Below, piece by piece: positions 20,196 to 28,073 of a stretch of 41,140 nucleotides of DNA (position 1 is its first letter; every line of letters starts with the position of its first letter). Source of the stretch: a virus; the IMG/VR virus record IMGVR_UViG_3300007640_007576, positions 1-41,140 of that record, one strand, 5' to 3'. A model generated the notes under the pieces. That model saw only the letters and a program-made list of their open reading frames with translations. It was not told the origin of the DNA and searched no databases. The translations under genes and the position numbers were made by a program.

Positions 20196-20668
20196 AGCGA
20201 GGTAAGCCTCTAAAGAGAACACCGTTGAAGCGTGGTAGTAGTCAGTTGAAGAGAACTCCTTTAAAGAAGCGTTCCGATAAGATGTCGGAAAAGTATGTGG
20301 GCCGTCGAAGCATTGTTAAGCAACTTCTGTCTGAACGCCCGCATTGTGAAGCTTGTTTGGTGTGGGCTTCTTACGATTATCAGACCGGCAATAGTGATTC
20401 TCTTTTCGTTAAGCATAATAAAAGTAAAGACATTCACGAACTTGTGAATAGGTCACAAGGCGGAAGCATCTTGGAGTATGAGAATCTACTGGCTGTGTGC
20501 AGGCCATGTCACAGTAGAATAACTACAGAACCTTTAATTTCTGAAATGCTTGGCCTTCATTTAAAAAGCACGTCAAACAAAATGTCGCATTTCCTCGAAG
20601 CAGAAAGGGTAAGAAATGCCTGGAAAAACGGAACTCCTGCAGAACCTTATTGGTTCAGCTCTAACTGA
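20192..20668 (+). CDS. HNH-family nuclease-like protein (first)
   Basis: A 158-residue protein with a very basic N-terminus containing repeated K-R-T-P-L-K-R units, then CX2C (52, 55), IHELVNR (H82), N/L-rich block, and CRPCH (103-107). These match an HNH fold with a structural zinc site. HNH proteins cut or nick DNA in packaging, homing or recombination. The gene overlaps the glycosyltransferase (ATGA) and extends 53 nt into the PhyH gene. No intron or inserted flanks are evident, so homing is not supported. Confidence 0.75.
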   Translation: MKRGKPLKRTPLKRGSSQLKRTPLKKRSDKMSEKYVGRRSIVKQLLSERPHCEACLVWASYDYQTGNSDSLFVKHNKSKDIHELVNRSQGGSILEYENLLAVCRPCHSRITTEPLISEMLGLHLKSTSNKMSHFLEAERVRNAWKNGTPAEPYWFSSN

Positions 20669-21515
20669 GCATCCCGATCTACTAGACGAAATCAACAGCC
20701 TATCTGGAGGGTTCGCTGATAGCGATCTTCCATTTTTAGATAGAGAGGAAGTTAACGAATCGTTTCTTTCTGATATCCAGAAGGGATGGAGGCATAACGG
20801 TGTTGTAATTGTTGACTCGTTGATTCCCGACGACATGATTGAAGCATACCGTCAAGACTGGATTCAGCATAATCGTGTCAACCATGATCGTCCTTTGGGC
20901 TACCCTGGCGAGTGTGCTTACTTTCAGGTAGAAAGTCTAATGAATATCGCTACCTATGCTCCATTAAGTAATATCCTTGAGCATCTTATTGGCGATCAGA
21001 TGGGTATTCATTTGAACTTGACTGGTTGGAAGTCCACAGAACGGAACTGGCACCAAGACGGGTATTTGAATCCTGACACGAATAAGGATCATTACTTGGC
21101 TGTGTGGGTTGCATTGGATGATGTGCATGAAGATGCTGGCCCATTTGAGTATGTTCCGGGTAGTCATGTTCTTCCGGTTATTACGCAAGATGCAACAAAG
21201 TCTAGGTTAGAGCCTCATGAGCGAGATGATCCTAACTGGCCTAAGTACTCGGAGCGCTTCCTTACTCCCATGTTTGAAGACATCTTACATCGTGGCAACC
21301 TTTCGACTGAAAAGTTTATCGCCAAGAAGGGTGATGTATTAATTTGGCATGCACGCTTGATGCATCGAGGCGCAATTCCAAACAATCCAGACTTGTGGAG
21401 AGAGACAGCAATTCTCCACTATTCAGGTGTGAATCATCGTCCCGATATGCCACAAGGGTACCAGTATCAGGACGGTGGATGGTTCTTCCCAATCAATCAA
21501 AACATTCCTTTGTGA
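20616..21515 (+). CDS. PhyH-type Fe(II)/2-oxoglutarate dioxygenase (second copy)
   Basis: A 299-residue paralogue of the first PhyH enzyme, with H146-x-D148 in NWHQDGY, H250 in RLMHRGA, and R262. Blocks PFEYVPGSH and KKGDVLIWHARLMH match the family. An extra N-terminal helical region of about 55 residues is present. The start at 20616 overlaps the HNH gene by 53 nt with a weak AAGGG site. Sequence divergence from the other copy suggests a different substrate. The upstream glycosyltransferase and downstream methyltransferase give it similar company to the first copy. Confidence 0.85.
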   Translation: MPGKTELLQNLIGSALTEHPDLLDEINSLSGGFADSDLPFLDREEVNESFLSDIQKGWRHNGVVIVDSLIPDDMIEAYRQDWIQHNRVNHDRPLGYPGECAYFQVESLMNIATYAPLSNILEHLIGDQMGIHLNLTGWKSTERNWHQDGYLNPDTNKDHYLAVWVALDDVHEDAGPFEYVPGSHVLPVITQDATKSRLEPHERDDPNWPKYSERFLTPMFEDILHRGNLSTEKFIAKKGDVLIWHARLMHRGAIPNNPDLWRETAILHYSGVNHRPDMPQGYQYQDGGWFFPINQNIPL

Positions 21516-21516
21516 G

Positions 21517-21897
21517 ATGGCTGCCAATTACGGGACAGCGGCTAAAGCTAAAGCCACAAAGTTACACAGTCTACTTGTGAGGACTCGTGATGGGTTTCGC
21601 TGTCGCTGGTGCGGGGTTCACAAAGATGACGGCAAGCAGATACAGTGCGCTCATATAATCAGTCGGTCTATCTCGGCTACTAGGACTGATGAAAAGAATG
21701 CGGTTGCCTTGTGTGCGTCGTGCCATTGGAAGCAGTCTAAAAACCCGCTGGTTTGGGCGAGATGGCTTGAAGATGAGCTAGGTAGAGAGCATTTAGACGA
21801 TCTGCTGGAACGTGGCGTTTCGGGGGTGAAGGTTGACTGGGGCAGTGAAGCCGAACGCCTACAGTCTATTATTGACGAGATGAATGGAAATGGATAG
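21517..21897 (+). CDS. HNH endonuclease-like protein (second), 126 aa
   Basis: The start at 21517 (MAANYGTAAKAKATKLHSLL) lies 1 nt after the dioxygenase stop. The zinc/active-site set is CX2C (29, 32), CAHIISR (44-50, H46), N61 and CASCH (66-70), followed by an acidic/helical tail. This resembles NinG/HNH-type recombination nucleases. Its position in a block with RecB-like and Rad52-like genes would fit a junction-processing role, but substrate specificity cannot be read from sequence. Confidence 0.78.
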   Translation: MAANYGTAAKAKATKLHSLLVRTRDGFRCRWCGVHKDDGKQIQCAHIISRSISATRTDEKNAVALCASCHWKQSKNPLVWARWLEDELGREHLDDLLERGVSGVKVDWGSEAERLQSIIDEMNGNG

Positions 21898-21906
21898 AAT
21901 AGCGAC

Positions 21907-22257
21907 ATGAATAGTACGAGAACTGCGCCAATCAGTCAGGTTGAAGTTGAGTCTGAACTTGTCCGCTTGATTGGTGAAATTGAGCAAGAAACTGAAGCAT
22001 TTGAGATCCTGTGCAAGGATCATGCCCAAAAAGAAGCGTCTTACAAGAGCGCTTGGTATAAGGAATATCTAGCAGCGGAAGGTGCCGTGAAGCAGAAAGA
22101 AAGCTGGGCGGGTTACAAGACAAGCGATCTTCAGTACGATTCTATGATCGCTGAAGCGTTGGTTAAAGCGAAGCGTGAACGTCTTCATTCATTACGCACT
22201 GCCTGCGATGCCTTGCGCACGATTGCAGCAAATGTCAGATCGCAAGTAAAGTTTTAG
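21907..22257 (+). CDS. conserved helical phage protein, 116 aa
   Basis: A 116-residue, largely helical, coiled-coil-prone protein: ELVRLIGEIEQETEAFEILCKDHAQKEASYKSAWYK..., ending EALVKAKRERLHSLRTACDALRTIAANVRSQVKF. The 'AK.erL..LR...DALRTiAAnvR' ending is common in actinophage small proteins near recombination or terminase genes; the function is unknown. It begins 10 nt after the second HNH gene. Confidence 0.65.
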   Translation: MNSTRTAPISQVEVESELVRLIGEIEQETEAFEILCKDHAQKEASYKSAWYKEYLAAEGAVKQKESWAGYKTSDLQYDSMIAEALVKAKRERLHSLRTACDALRTIAANVRSQVKF

Positions 22258-22266
22258 GAGAACACT

Positions 22267-22890
22267 ATGGAAAAGCAGTTACTCAATGTGGGGTGCGGTA
22301 CCCACTATATCGACGGATGGGTCAACACAGATGTGTGGGAAGATCATTCCACAACACCTGATGTTTTGGTAAAGATGGATGAACCGTATCCGTTTGAGGA
22401 TGACACATTTGATGCGATCTATCTCGGCCATGTGCTTGAGCATATTGCGTGGCCGAAGCTGGGTGTCTTTTTGACAGATATGGTTCGCATCGCTAAGCCG
22501 GGTGCCCCGGTCCTTGCTGTCGGTCCTGATGTTCATAAGTGTATTAAGCGGTGGGCTGAGAAACTAGAGCCTTGGGACATGGTTGTTTCTACGATGGAGC
22601 ATCAGGATGTTGACTCGCAAATTTATCACATGTCCGACGATGGTCAATATCTTACTAAGACTCCGCCGGAGTGGTGGGATGGAGCAGCGCACCATTGGAA
22701 TTGCTATGAAGATCGCTTAGAGCTGGTCATGAATACACACTTCGAGAATGTACAGGTTTACTCTCCTTACATTGAGCGGGACCTACCCGGCAACCGACAT
22801 GATTGGTATGACTCACGCACAAACATGCGCTGGCCTACGGTCGGGTACTGGTGGTGGCAATGTGCAGTTATGGGGTATGCGCCGTCATGA
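22267..22890 (+). CDS. SAM-dependent methyltransferase (type 11-like)
   Basis: A 207-residue class I methyltransferase with TTTTAGGAG-like upstream sequence (AGGAG). Motif I is LNVGCGTHYIDGWVNTDV, followed by YPFEDDTFDAIYLGHVLEHI (acidic loop and motif IV), then LAVGPD. The family methylates small molecules, sugars or lipids; no DNA-methylase motif (such as DPPY) is present. The C-terminal half is Trp/Tyr-rich. The stop overlaps the next ParB gene by ATGA, so it may belong functionally to the ParB/PAPS-reductase cassette or to the glycan set. Confidence 0.8.
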   Translation: MEKQLLNVGCGTHYIDGWVNTDVWEDHSTTPDVLVKMDEPYPFEDDTFDAIYLGHVLEHIAWPKLGVFLTDMVRIAKPGAPVLAVGPDVHKCIKRWAEKLEPWDMVVSTMEHQDVDSQIYHMSDDGQYLTKTPPEWWDGAAHHWNCYEDRLELVMNTHFENVQVYSPYIERDLPGNRHDWYDSRTNMRWPTVGYWWWQCAVMGYAPS

Positions 22891-23669
22891 TCCATAACAT
22901 CGCTTCAAATATTCAGTCGTTGGCTGTAGACATTGAGCTACTGAAGCCTCTTGAGGTTAACGCACGTCGTGGTAATGTTGATGCAATCATGGCGTCTTAC
23001 AACAAGTTTGGACAAGTGAAGCCCATTGTGGCCGTAGAGGATGGCGATAAACTTTTAGTTATCGCTGGCAATCATCAGTTAGAAGCTGCTAAGCGTTTAG
23101 GTTGGCAAGAAATTGCTGTGTCCATCGTTGATTTAGATTCAGAAGACGCTCTTGCTTTCTCGCTGGCAGACAATAGGATTTCTGAGCTTGGTGAGACTGA
23201 TGAAAGCGCTCTTATCGACTTGCTATCGGATGCTGTTAGCTTGGACGAAGATTTTTACAGCACCCTTGGTTGGGACGATTTTTCGATTGCCACGATTGAA
23301 AACAATGTAATTTCTTCGCAGGTATCAAGTGCGCCTAATGACGGTTGGACTGCCCCAGAGATCACGGTAAACAGGGTTCCTGAAGAGAACAACGTTCCTG
23401 CTTTCGTGAGTGACAGTACAGATGAGGCCCCAACTCAAACGTTCAACCCTGAAGGTGTAAGCACTGATACGATTGTGACTCAAGGAAGCACCACAGTCGG
23501 TGCGGCTGGTAGCAAGAACGTCGCTATTCAGTTTACTCTTGTTTTCGAGAACACCGATCAACAGGCGGGCTGGTACCGCATTCTTCACAAGTTGAAGGAG
23601 AGTCCTGTGTACGAAGGCGCTACAACGACAGAACTTTTGTTTGATTTCTTTGACCAGCATCTGGAGTAA
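22887..23669 (+). CDS. ParB-like protein (first)
   Basis: A 260-residue protein starting MIHNIASNIQSLAVDIELLKPLEVNARRGNVDAI. The ParB/Srx-fold core is at 44-100: VKPIVAV...LLVIAGNHQLEAAKRLGWQEIAV, then AFSLADNRISELGE. The usual G.HR pattern reads GNHQ, so the Arg of the CTP/NTP-binding box is changed. The C-terminal part (about 190-260) is a separate domain with QFTLVFENTDQQAGWYRILHKL. Phage ParB-like proteins act as DNA-binding or NTP-hydrolysing factors. It starts by ATGA overlap with the methyltransferase and is 5 nt from the PAPS-reductase-like gene. Confidence 0.83.
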   Translation: MIHNIASNIQSLAVDIELLKPLEVNARRGNVDAIMASYNKFGQVKPIVAVEDGDKLLVIAGNHQLEAAKRLGWQEIAVSIVDLDSEDALAFSLADNRISELGETDESALIDLLSDAVSLDEDFYSTLGWDDFSIATIENNVISSQVSSAPNDGWTAPEITVNRVPEENNVPAFVSDSTDEAPTQTFNPEGVSTDTIVTQGSTTVGAAGSKNVAIQFTLVFENTDQQAGWYRILHKLKESPVYEGATTTELLFDFFDQHLE

Positions 23670-23674
23670 GTCTC

Positions 23675-24844
23675 GTGCCTCGTAAGCAAATGTATTTGGA
23701 TATAAATTGTGTAGAGGCTGCTAGGCAGCGAATTCGTCACGTTTATGATATCTTTGATACAGTTTGCGTTCAGTTTAGTGGCGGTAAAGACAGTACGGCT
23801 GCGCTGTATCTTGCGAAAGAGGTTCATGAAGAGCGTGGGCTTGGACCTGTCAAAACGATTTTCCGTGACGAAGAGATCATTTCTCCTGCAGCAGAAGAGT
23901 TTGTTACTGAAGTAAGTAACTACGATTGGGTTGACATGGAATGGTACTGTCTCCCTCAGCTGCAAGAAGTTTGGTCCATGGGTACCCGTGAGCTAGTTTT
24001 GTTGTGGTCGGCGTTTAGGGAAGAGTGTGGCTTGCTGGTCCGGGACTTTCCGCCAAACTCTATTCGGGCCGAGCATTTTGGATTGTCTGGTAATCTACCC
24101 CTCCCTAAACGAATAGATGAGTATACAATGCAGGGCAAGCGTGGCCGAACTGCGTTTATTACCGGAGTAAGGGCGAATGAGTCAATGGTCCGGTACCGAT
24201 CTGTTACTCAGAAGCTTCACGAAAATTACATCAATCGTCCTCAGGGTTTACCCAAGTCAATTCCACTACGGTTTGCAAAAGTTCTATACGATTGGACTTC
24301 TGATGATGTTCTTAAGTTTATCACAGAAGAGCATGGTGCTCCTTATTGCAAGTACTATGATTACGCTATGTTGGGTGGAGCAAATCAACGAGTTGGTACG
24401 CCCTTGTTTTCTACTGCAGCTAGAAGGTTGACTGACGTAATCAAGACCGAGCCAGAGTTTTACGATCGGCTAGTTGAAACGTTCCCTGAGATAGATACTC
24501 AGCGTCAGCTCTGGGGAGAGTACGATATAGAAGCGCTCATAGATGATTTTGTTGCAGATGGGTGGGATGGCGTTAAGGAATGTATCGAAATGCATTTTAT
24601 TGATGCCGACTATAAGCGTCTAGCTTTTTCTTTTGCAGATAAGTTTAGAACATCACATAAGAAAGACCCTTTTGCATATCCGATTGATCATCTAGTTCGA
24701 ACCTTGCTTCTGAATTCCGTTGTGGGGAACCCTTCCCCAGTTGGTCCGCAAACGATTGCACACAAGAAGAGGATGCAGGCTCTCTATCAAGATATAGCTG
24801 ATGCCGATAGCCTTGACTTGCACGACGATTTTAGGTTAAGTTAA
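23675..24844 (+). CDS. PAPS-reductase-family PP-loop enzyme (IbrA-like)
   Basis: A 389-residue protein with the PP-loop SGGKDS (35-40) near the N-terminus in VCVQFSGGKDSTAALYLAKEV, followed by RDEE, ITGVRANES...R and LYDWTSDDVLKFI. This is the adenylate-activating fold of PAPS reductases, DndC and IbrA. No C-terminal ECG-type Cys for true PAPS reduction is visible, so a non-metabolic role is likelier. The GTG start has GGAG 8 nt upstream (ATG 23690 is an alternative). It sits between two ParB-like genes with 5- and 4-nt gaps. E. coli IbrA/IbrB pairs the same two families, with effects on prophage gene expression. Confidence 0.85.
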   Translation: MPRKQMYLDINCVEAARQRIRHVYDIFDTVCVQFSGGKDSTAALYLAKEVHEERGLGPVKTIFRDEEIISPAAEEFVTEVSNYDWVDMEWYCLPQLQEVWSMGTRELVLLWSAFREECGLLVRDFPPNSIRAEHFGLSGNLPLPKRIDEYTMQGKRGRTAFITGVRANESMVRYRSVTQKLHENYINRPQGLPKSIPLRFAKVLYDWTSDDVLKFITEEHGAPYCKYYDYAMLGGANQRVGTPLFSTAARRLTDVIKTEPEFYDRLVETFPEIDTQRQLWGEYDIEALIDDFVADGWDGVKECIEMHFIDADYKRLAFSFADKFRTSHKKDPFAYPIDHLVRTLLLNSVVGNPSPVGPQTIAHKKRMQALYQDIADADSLDLHDDFRLS

Positions 24845-24848
24845 GTAA

Positions 24849-25376
24849 ATGTACATTTCAGTTTCTCCAAATAAATTGCAGCCTTCTTTTTGGGGTTCAG
24901 TGAACTATGTTGTTTCACCGGACTTCAATAGATTGCGTACCTCTGTTGAAAAGTTTGGCATACTTCAACCAATTGTATGTCAAGCATCTACTGCATGTAT
25001 CATTGATGGGTTCCATCGTTGGGAGATTGCTAAGCTTCTAGAGCTAGAAGAAGTCCCTATTGTAAAGGTAGACGTGGATGATGTTGAGGCAGCGATACTC
25101 CACGTGAACCTGAACCGGAACCGTGGCGTTGTAGTCAATAAGTTCTTGTCAGAGCTTTTGCGAGAGTTGTTTTTAGATAACGATATTGATGGTGAAGATT
25201 TCCAAGATCAGCTAGGCTTAGATGATGATGAGTTTATGTTGCTCATGGAAGGTTCTTTAATCAAGATGCGTAAGATTAAAGCACATAAGTATTCGCCTGC
25301 CTGGGTGCCGATTGAATCGGCAACAGGAGAGAGCGTTAAGATTGAGCGACCGACGGGCGATCCCGAGTCGCTGTGA
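24849..25376 (+). CDS. ParB-like protein (second, IbrB-like)
   Basis: A 175-residue ParB-fold protein: YVVSPDFNRLRTSVEKFGILQPIVCQ, IIDGFHRWEIAKLLELEEVPIVKV (D53, H56, R57) and LHVNLNRNRGVVV. Unlike the first ParB-like protein it keeps the intact G-F-H-R box. The short length and 'IIDGFHRW' resemble IbrB. The C-terminus carries HKYSPAWVPIES. It lies 4 nt after the PAPS-reductase-like gene. The mazG gene follows with its AGGAG site overlapping the end of this gene. Confidence 0.82.
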   Translation: MYISVSPNKLQPSFWGSVNYVVSPDFNRLRTSVEKFGILQPIVCQASTACIIDGFHRWEIAKLLELEEVPIVKVDVDDVEAAILHVNLNRNRGVVVNKFLSELLRELFLDNDIDGEDFQDQLGLDDDEFMLLMEGSLIKMRKIKAHKYSPAWVPIESATGESVKIERPTGDPESL

Positions 25377-25387
25377 CAGGAGATAAA

Positions 25388-25723
25388 ATGGGAATGGAAT
25401 TTAATGCGTATCAGGTTGGTGCTAAGACGACCGCTATTTATCCGAAGGAATCAGCGGTTGAGTACCTGACTCTTGGTCTCGCTAGCGAAGCAGGCGAAGT
25501 TGCTGACAAGGTAAAGAAGCACATTAGAGACAGTGACGGGGACTATACTGATTCGGTATTCCGCTCTGCTATCAGTAAAGAAATCGGTGATGTGCTTTGG
25601 TATGCTGCCGTGCTCGCCTGGGAGCTTGGTATTGATCTCAACGACATTGCTAAAGAAAATATCGAAAAGCTTTTTGACCGATACGATCGGAACGTGATTC
25701 AGGGGTCCGGGGATGAGCGATAA
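25388..25723 (+). CDS. mazG: MazG-like nucleotide pyrophosphohydrolase
   Basis: A 111-residue all-alpha NTP pyrophosphatase with the EXXE-(n)-EXXD metal site: E34-A-G-E37 in LASEAGEVADK and E65-I-G-D68 in KEIGDVLWYAA. It hydrolyses (d)NTPs to monophosphates, adjusting nucleotide pools or, in the host, ppGpp-type signals. The start at 25388 has AGGAGATAAA upstream. The 3' end and stop fall in a 61-bp tandem duplication shared with the start of the next gene. Confidence 0.9.
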   Translation: MGMEFNAYQVGAKTTAIYPKESAVEYLTLGLASEAGEVADKVKKHIRDSDGDYTDSVFRSAISKEIGDVLWYAAVLAWELGIDLNDIAKENIEKLFDRYDRNVIQGSGDER

Positions 25724-25821
25724 GTCATGGCTTGACCTTGGGACTAGGATTTCGTCTGAGCCGGGGTCCGGATATGAGCGATAAGTCATGGCTTGACCTT
25801 GGGACTAGGATTTCGTCTGAG
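25702..25821. repeat. 61-bp-period tandem duplication at the mazG/DUF932 junction
   Basis: Positions 25702-25760 and 25763-25821 are 59-nt copies differing at two adjacent bases (GG versus AT, at 25711-25712 and 25772-25773 roughly). Each copy carries the same mazG end and the same ATGAGCGATAAG start. The first copy opens a 23-codon frame (25713-25784) that stops where the second copy starts. Confidence 0.92.
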
Positions 25822-26715
25822 CAATCGAACAACGAGATTTTACTCAAGTCCAAAGGCGACTATACTGTTACACTAAGCCCGGTCTTGATGCATGACGACG
25901 TTATGGGCAAGATCGCCACGTTCCCTAACCGCTTTATCATTAACCGAGTTAGTTTGGATCAGACTCACCGCATCATGTGGGAGGTCGTGAAAGAACGTTA
26001 CTCGGTTGTACCCAACTCTAGCATTTTAGATAGAGCTAGAGATATCGTGGCAAAAGCAAACGGCGCAGCCTCTTTGCATAGTTGCGGGGTGCTTGAGGAA
26101 GGTCGTAAGTTTTTCGTGGCCGTTAAGCATAGTAGCACAAAGATCCTGTCTACCATGGGTGAGGATTCTGTAGATAACTATATCGTTGTCATTACTTCCC
26201 ACGATGGCAGTATCCCTATTTGCTATTACAACCTAGATGTTCGGGCTGAAACAAATTCTGTTTATCGTTTTTCTGCTGATGCAGATTTTAGTTTGCGTAA
26301 GCGACACACACCGAATGAGACGATTGATCCTATGGATGCGACAGAAGCTCTCACGATGCGTCAGATTTGGTCGGAGAAGCTTGACCTTATCATCAGCGAG
26401 TTTACATCTTCTCACATGTCTGCTGATAAAATGTTCAAGGTGATGGAAAAGTTCTGGTCCACTCAAGGAGCTTCTTCTGCTAAGAAGCGTTCCAACGCTG
26501 AAGATGTGCACGAGAAGATCAATACTATTTACCGTCAGCCTCATAATCTTGGCCGGTTCGGTGAAACGAAGTGGGCGGCGTATAACGCTATTACGGAATA
26601 CATAGATTTCCACAGAGATATTCCACCGATTGAAGCAGCACAGCACTCGTTAGAGTTAGACAACTTCAGTCATCGGCTTAAAGTAAATGTCTTTAATGCG
26701 GTAAGAGACGCTTAG
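25774..26715 (+). CDS. DUF932 phage/plasmid-like protein
   Basis: A 313-residue protein beginning MSDKSWLDLGTRISSEQSNNE. Blocks IMWEVVKERYSVVPN, NGAASLHSCGVLEEGRKFFVAVK, DNYIVVITSHDGSI and CYYNLDVRAETNSVYRF fit the DUF932 (phage/plasmid-like) family, whose function is not established. I start it at the second copy of the duplicated ATG (25774); the first copy (25713) leads to an early stop. The stop TAG abuts the terL stop on the other strand with no base between. No terminator was seen between these convergent genes. Confidence 0.8.
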   Translation: MSDKSWLDLGTRISSEQSNNEILLKSKGDYTVTLSPVLMHDDVMGKIATFPNRFIINRVSLDQTHRIMWEVVKERYSVVPNSSILDRARDIVAKANGAASLHSCGVLEEGRKFFVAVKHSSTKILSTMGEDSVDNYIVVITSHDGSIPICYYNLDVRAETNSVYRFSADADFSLRKRHTPNETIDPMDATEALTMRQIWSEKLDLIISEFTSSHMSADKMFKVMEKFWSTQGASSAKKRSNAEDVHEKINTIYRQPHNLGRFGETKWAAYNAITEYIDFHRDIPPIEAAQHSLELDNFSHRLKVNVFNAVRDA

Positions 26716-28032
26716 TCAGATTATAATCTCAATCTTTTTGCGACGCCCCATACCAAGTCCTGCACAATAGTTGAAAGCGTGTACTGCAGCGTCAACTTGA
26801 TCGTCGTGTACTCGTGCTTCCGGGAACGAAGAGATTTCGTCCAAAAAGTCTGTGTTCCACTCTGCCATCATAAGGCGAACATTTCCGTTGGCTACAGCTG
26901 CCGCAAGTGGCTTGGCTCTGGTGACTTTATCACCAGTAGCGCGTTGGCCTTTGAAGTCATAGCCGGGTAGCACATATCTAGCGTATTGGTCAATAAGGTT
27001 TTTACCTGCAGACCCTGGCTCTTGCTCCATCATGATCGGGATTTCGGGACCATCTTCCGCAGCGGTGGCTCTAATGAACTTTTCAACTTTATCGCCCTTC
27101 GCCCTAATTCTACGGATATCCAAGATATAGAACACGCCATTGTCAAACGCTCCGAGACAGCCAACGGTCCAGTCAGGGTCCGGGTTTGATTGTGTTGGTT
27201 CTGAGCCAGCGAGGTCCCAGAATCTGACGATTTGTGTATCGTTCGAGAATGATGGGATCTCGTTATGGTCGATAACCTCAAAACTTTCACGGTTGAAAAG
27301 TGATCCTAAAGCAGTTGACCACCAGTCACCAAACTCCAAACGTTTTCTTTCAACAGGATCTAGCTCCTGCAAAACTGCACGGTAAGAAGCCGGATCAATA
27401 CCAGGGTTATCGGTCAGCATCGAAGGAATAAAGATTCGTCCACGATTTTTTCCTTCAACAAGGAATCGCTGTCTGACCCAGTTAGGTGCAGGGTTTGTAG
27501 CTGCCCGCATTCTCAGCGGTACTTGAGCTAGCGGTCCTGATGCTGGACGACGAAGACGAGAGAACATGTAACGGTAGTCAGATTCTCTAATTTCTGTTAC
27601 CTCGTCCATTCCGATGAATTGGAATTCCGAACCCTTGTATCTGAGGTAGTCGTTGACGTTGTTGAGGTAACCGAATGTGACTCTTGCACCGCTAGGGAAA
27701 GTTGCTGTGTAGCTGTTGGCATTCCAGTGAACGTCGTCGTATTGCATAGTCCAGTCTCTGAAGCGGTCCATGAGGGCGCCGGGTAGTGCAAGGTCAGCGT
27801 ATGTACGCCTAAACAGGATTGCGCTGTAACCGGGTACGTCTACGTATTGTAGGGCTGCCATGATTAGAGCACTAGATTTTCCACCGCCTGCGGCTCCACC
27901 GAAGAGAACTTCTTGTGCAGTGCTTTTTAGGAAGACTTTTTGTGTCATCGACGGTTCTTCGATCCAATATTCGGAACGTTTTGGTTCTAGGTATTGCCGA
28001 ATTTTGTTCCAGTCTGGAGCTTCGTTAGACAT
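26716..28032 (-). CDS. terL: terminase large subunit
   Basis: A 438-residue packaging motor. The ATPase has Walker A GGAAGGGKSS (45-54), an adenine-contact region before it, and FIGMDEVTEI as Walker B with catalytic Glu. The RNase H-like nuclease has RFWDLAG, the acid-rich middle and HDDQVDA near the C-terminus. It translocates DNA into proheads using ATP and cuts concatemers. It is the only minus-strand gene between 16 and 41 kb; the portal lies divergently upstream. A likely AAGGA ribosome-binding site lies 11 nt before ATG 28032. No small-subunit terminase gene was recognised nearby. Confidence 0.95.
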   Translation of the reverse strand: MSNEAPDWNKIRQYLEPKRSEYWIEEPSMTQKVFLKSTAQEVLFGGAAGGGKSSALIMAALQYVDVPGYSAILFRRTYADLALPGALMDRFRDWTMQYDDVHWNANSYTATFPSGARVTFGYLNNVNDYLRYKGSEFQFIGMDEVTEIRESDYRYMFSRLRRPASGPLAQVPLRMRAATNPAPNWVRQRFLVEGKNRGRIFIPSMLTDNPGIDPASYRAVLQELDPVERKRLEFGDWWSTALGSLFNRESFEVIDHNEIPSFSNDTQIVRFWDLAGSEPTQSNPDPDWTVGCLGAFDNGVFYILDIRRIRAKGDKVEKFIRATAAEDGPEIPIMMEQEPGSAGKNLIDQYARYVLPGYDFKGQRATGDKVTRAKPLAAAVANGNVRLMMAEWNTDFLDEISSFPEARVHDDQVDAAVHAFNYCAGLGMGRRKKIEIII

Positions 28033-28038
28033 ATCTGC

Positions 28039-28067
28039 TTGAATCCTTGACTATTTAGCTGTAAAGT
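28039..28067 (+). promoter_or_regulatory. leaderless promoter for the structural block
   Basis: TTGAAT (28039-28044), 17 nt, TAAAGT (28062-28067), ATAAAC, then ATG at 28074. It lies in the divergent gap between terL and the small membrane protein, overlapping a possible terL -10 (TATACT at 28070-28065 on the minus strand). Confidence 0.5.
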
Positions 28068-28073
28068 ATAAAC

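Noticed and set aside
20192-21897. The two HNH genes as homing endonucleases in inserted elements
   Set aside because: Both are tightly coupled to neighbours by overlaps or a 1-nt gap, no split gene or intron boundary is visible, and their motifs fit recombination or packaging HNH proteins equally well.
25713-25784. A 23-codon frame as a real small gene
   Set aside because: It is the by-product of the 61-bp duplication of the DUF932 start; the encoded peptide is the DUF932 N-terminus followed by the mazG C-terminal codons.
26716-26735. AGATTATAATCT at the terL/DUF932 junction as a terminator
   Set aside because: The palindrome is AT-only with a weak stem and lies inside terL codons; the following T-run is offset by several bases.
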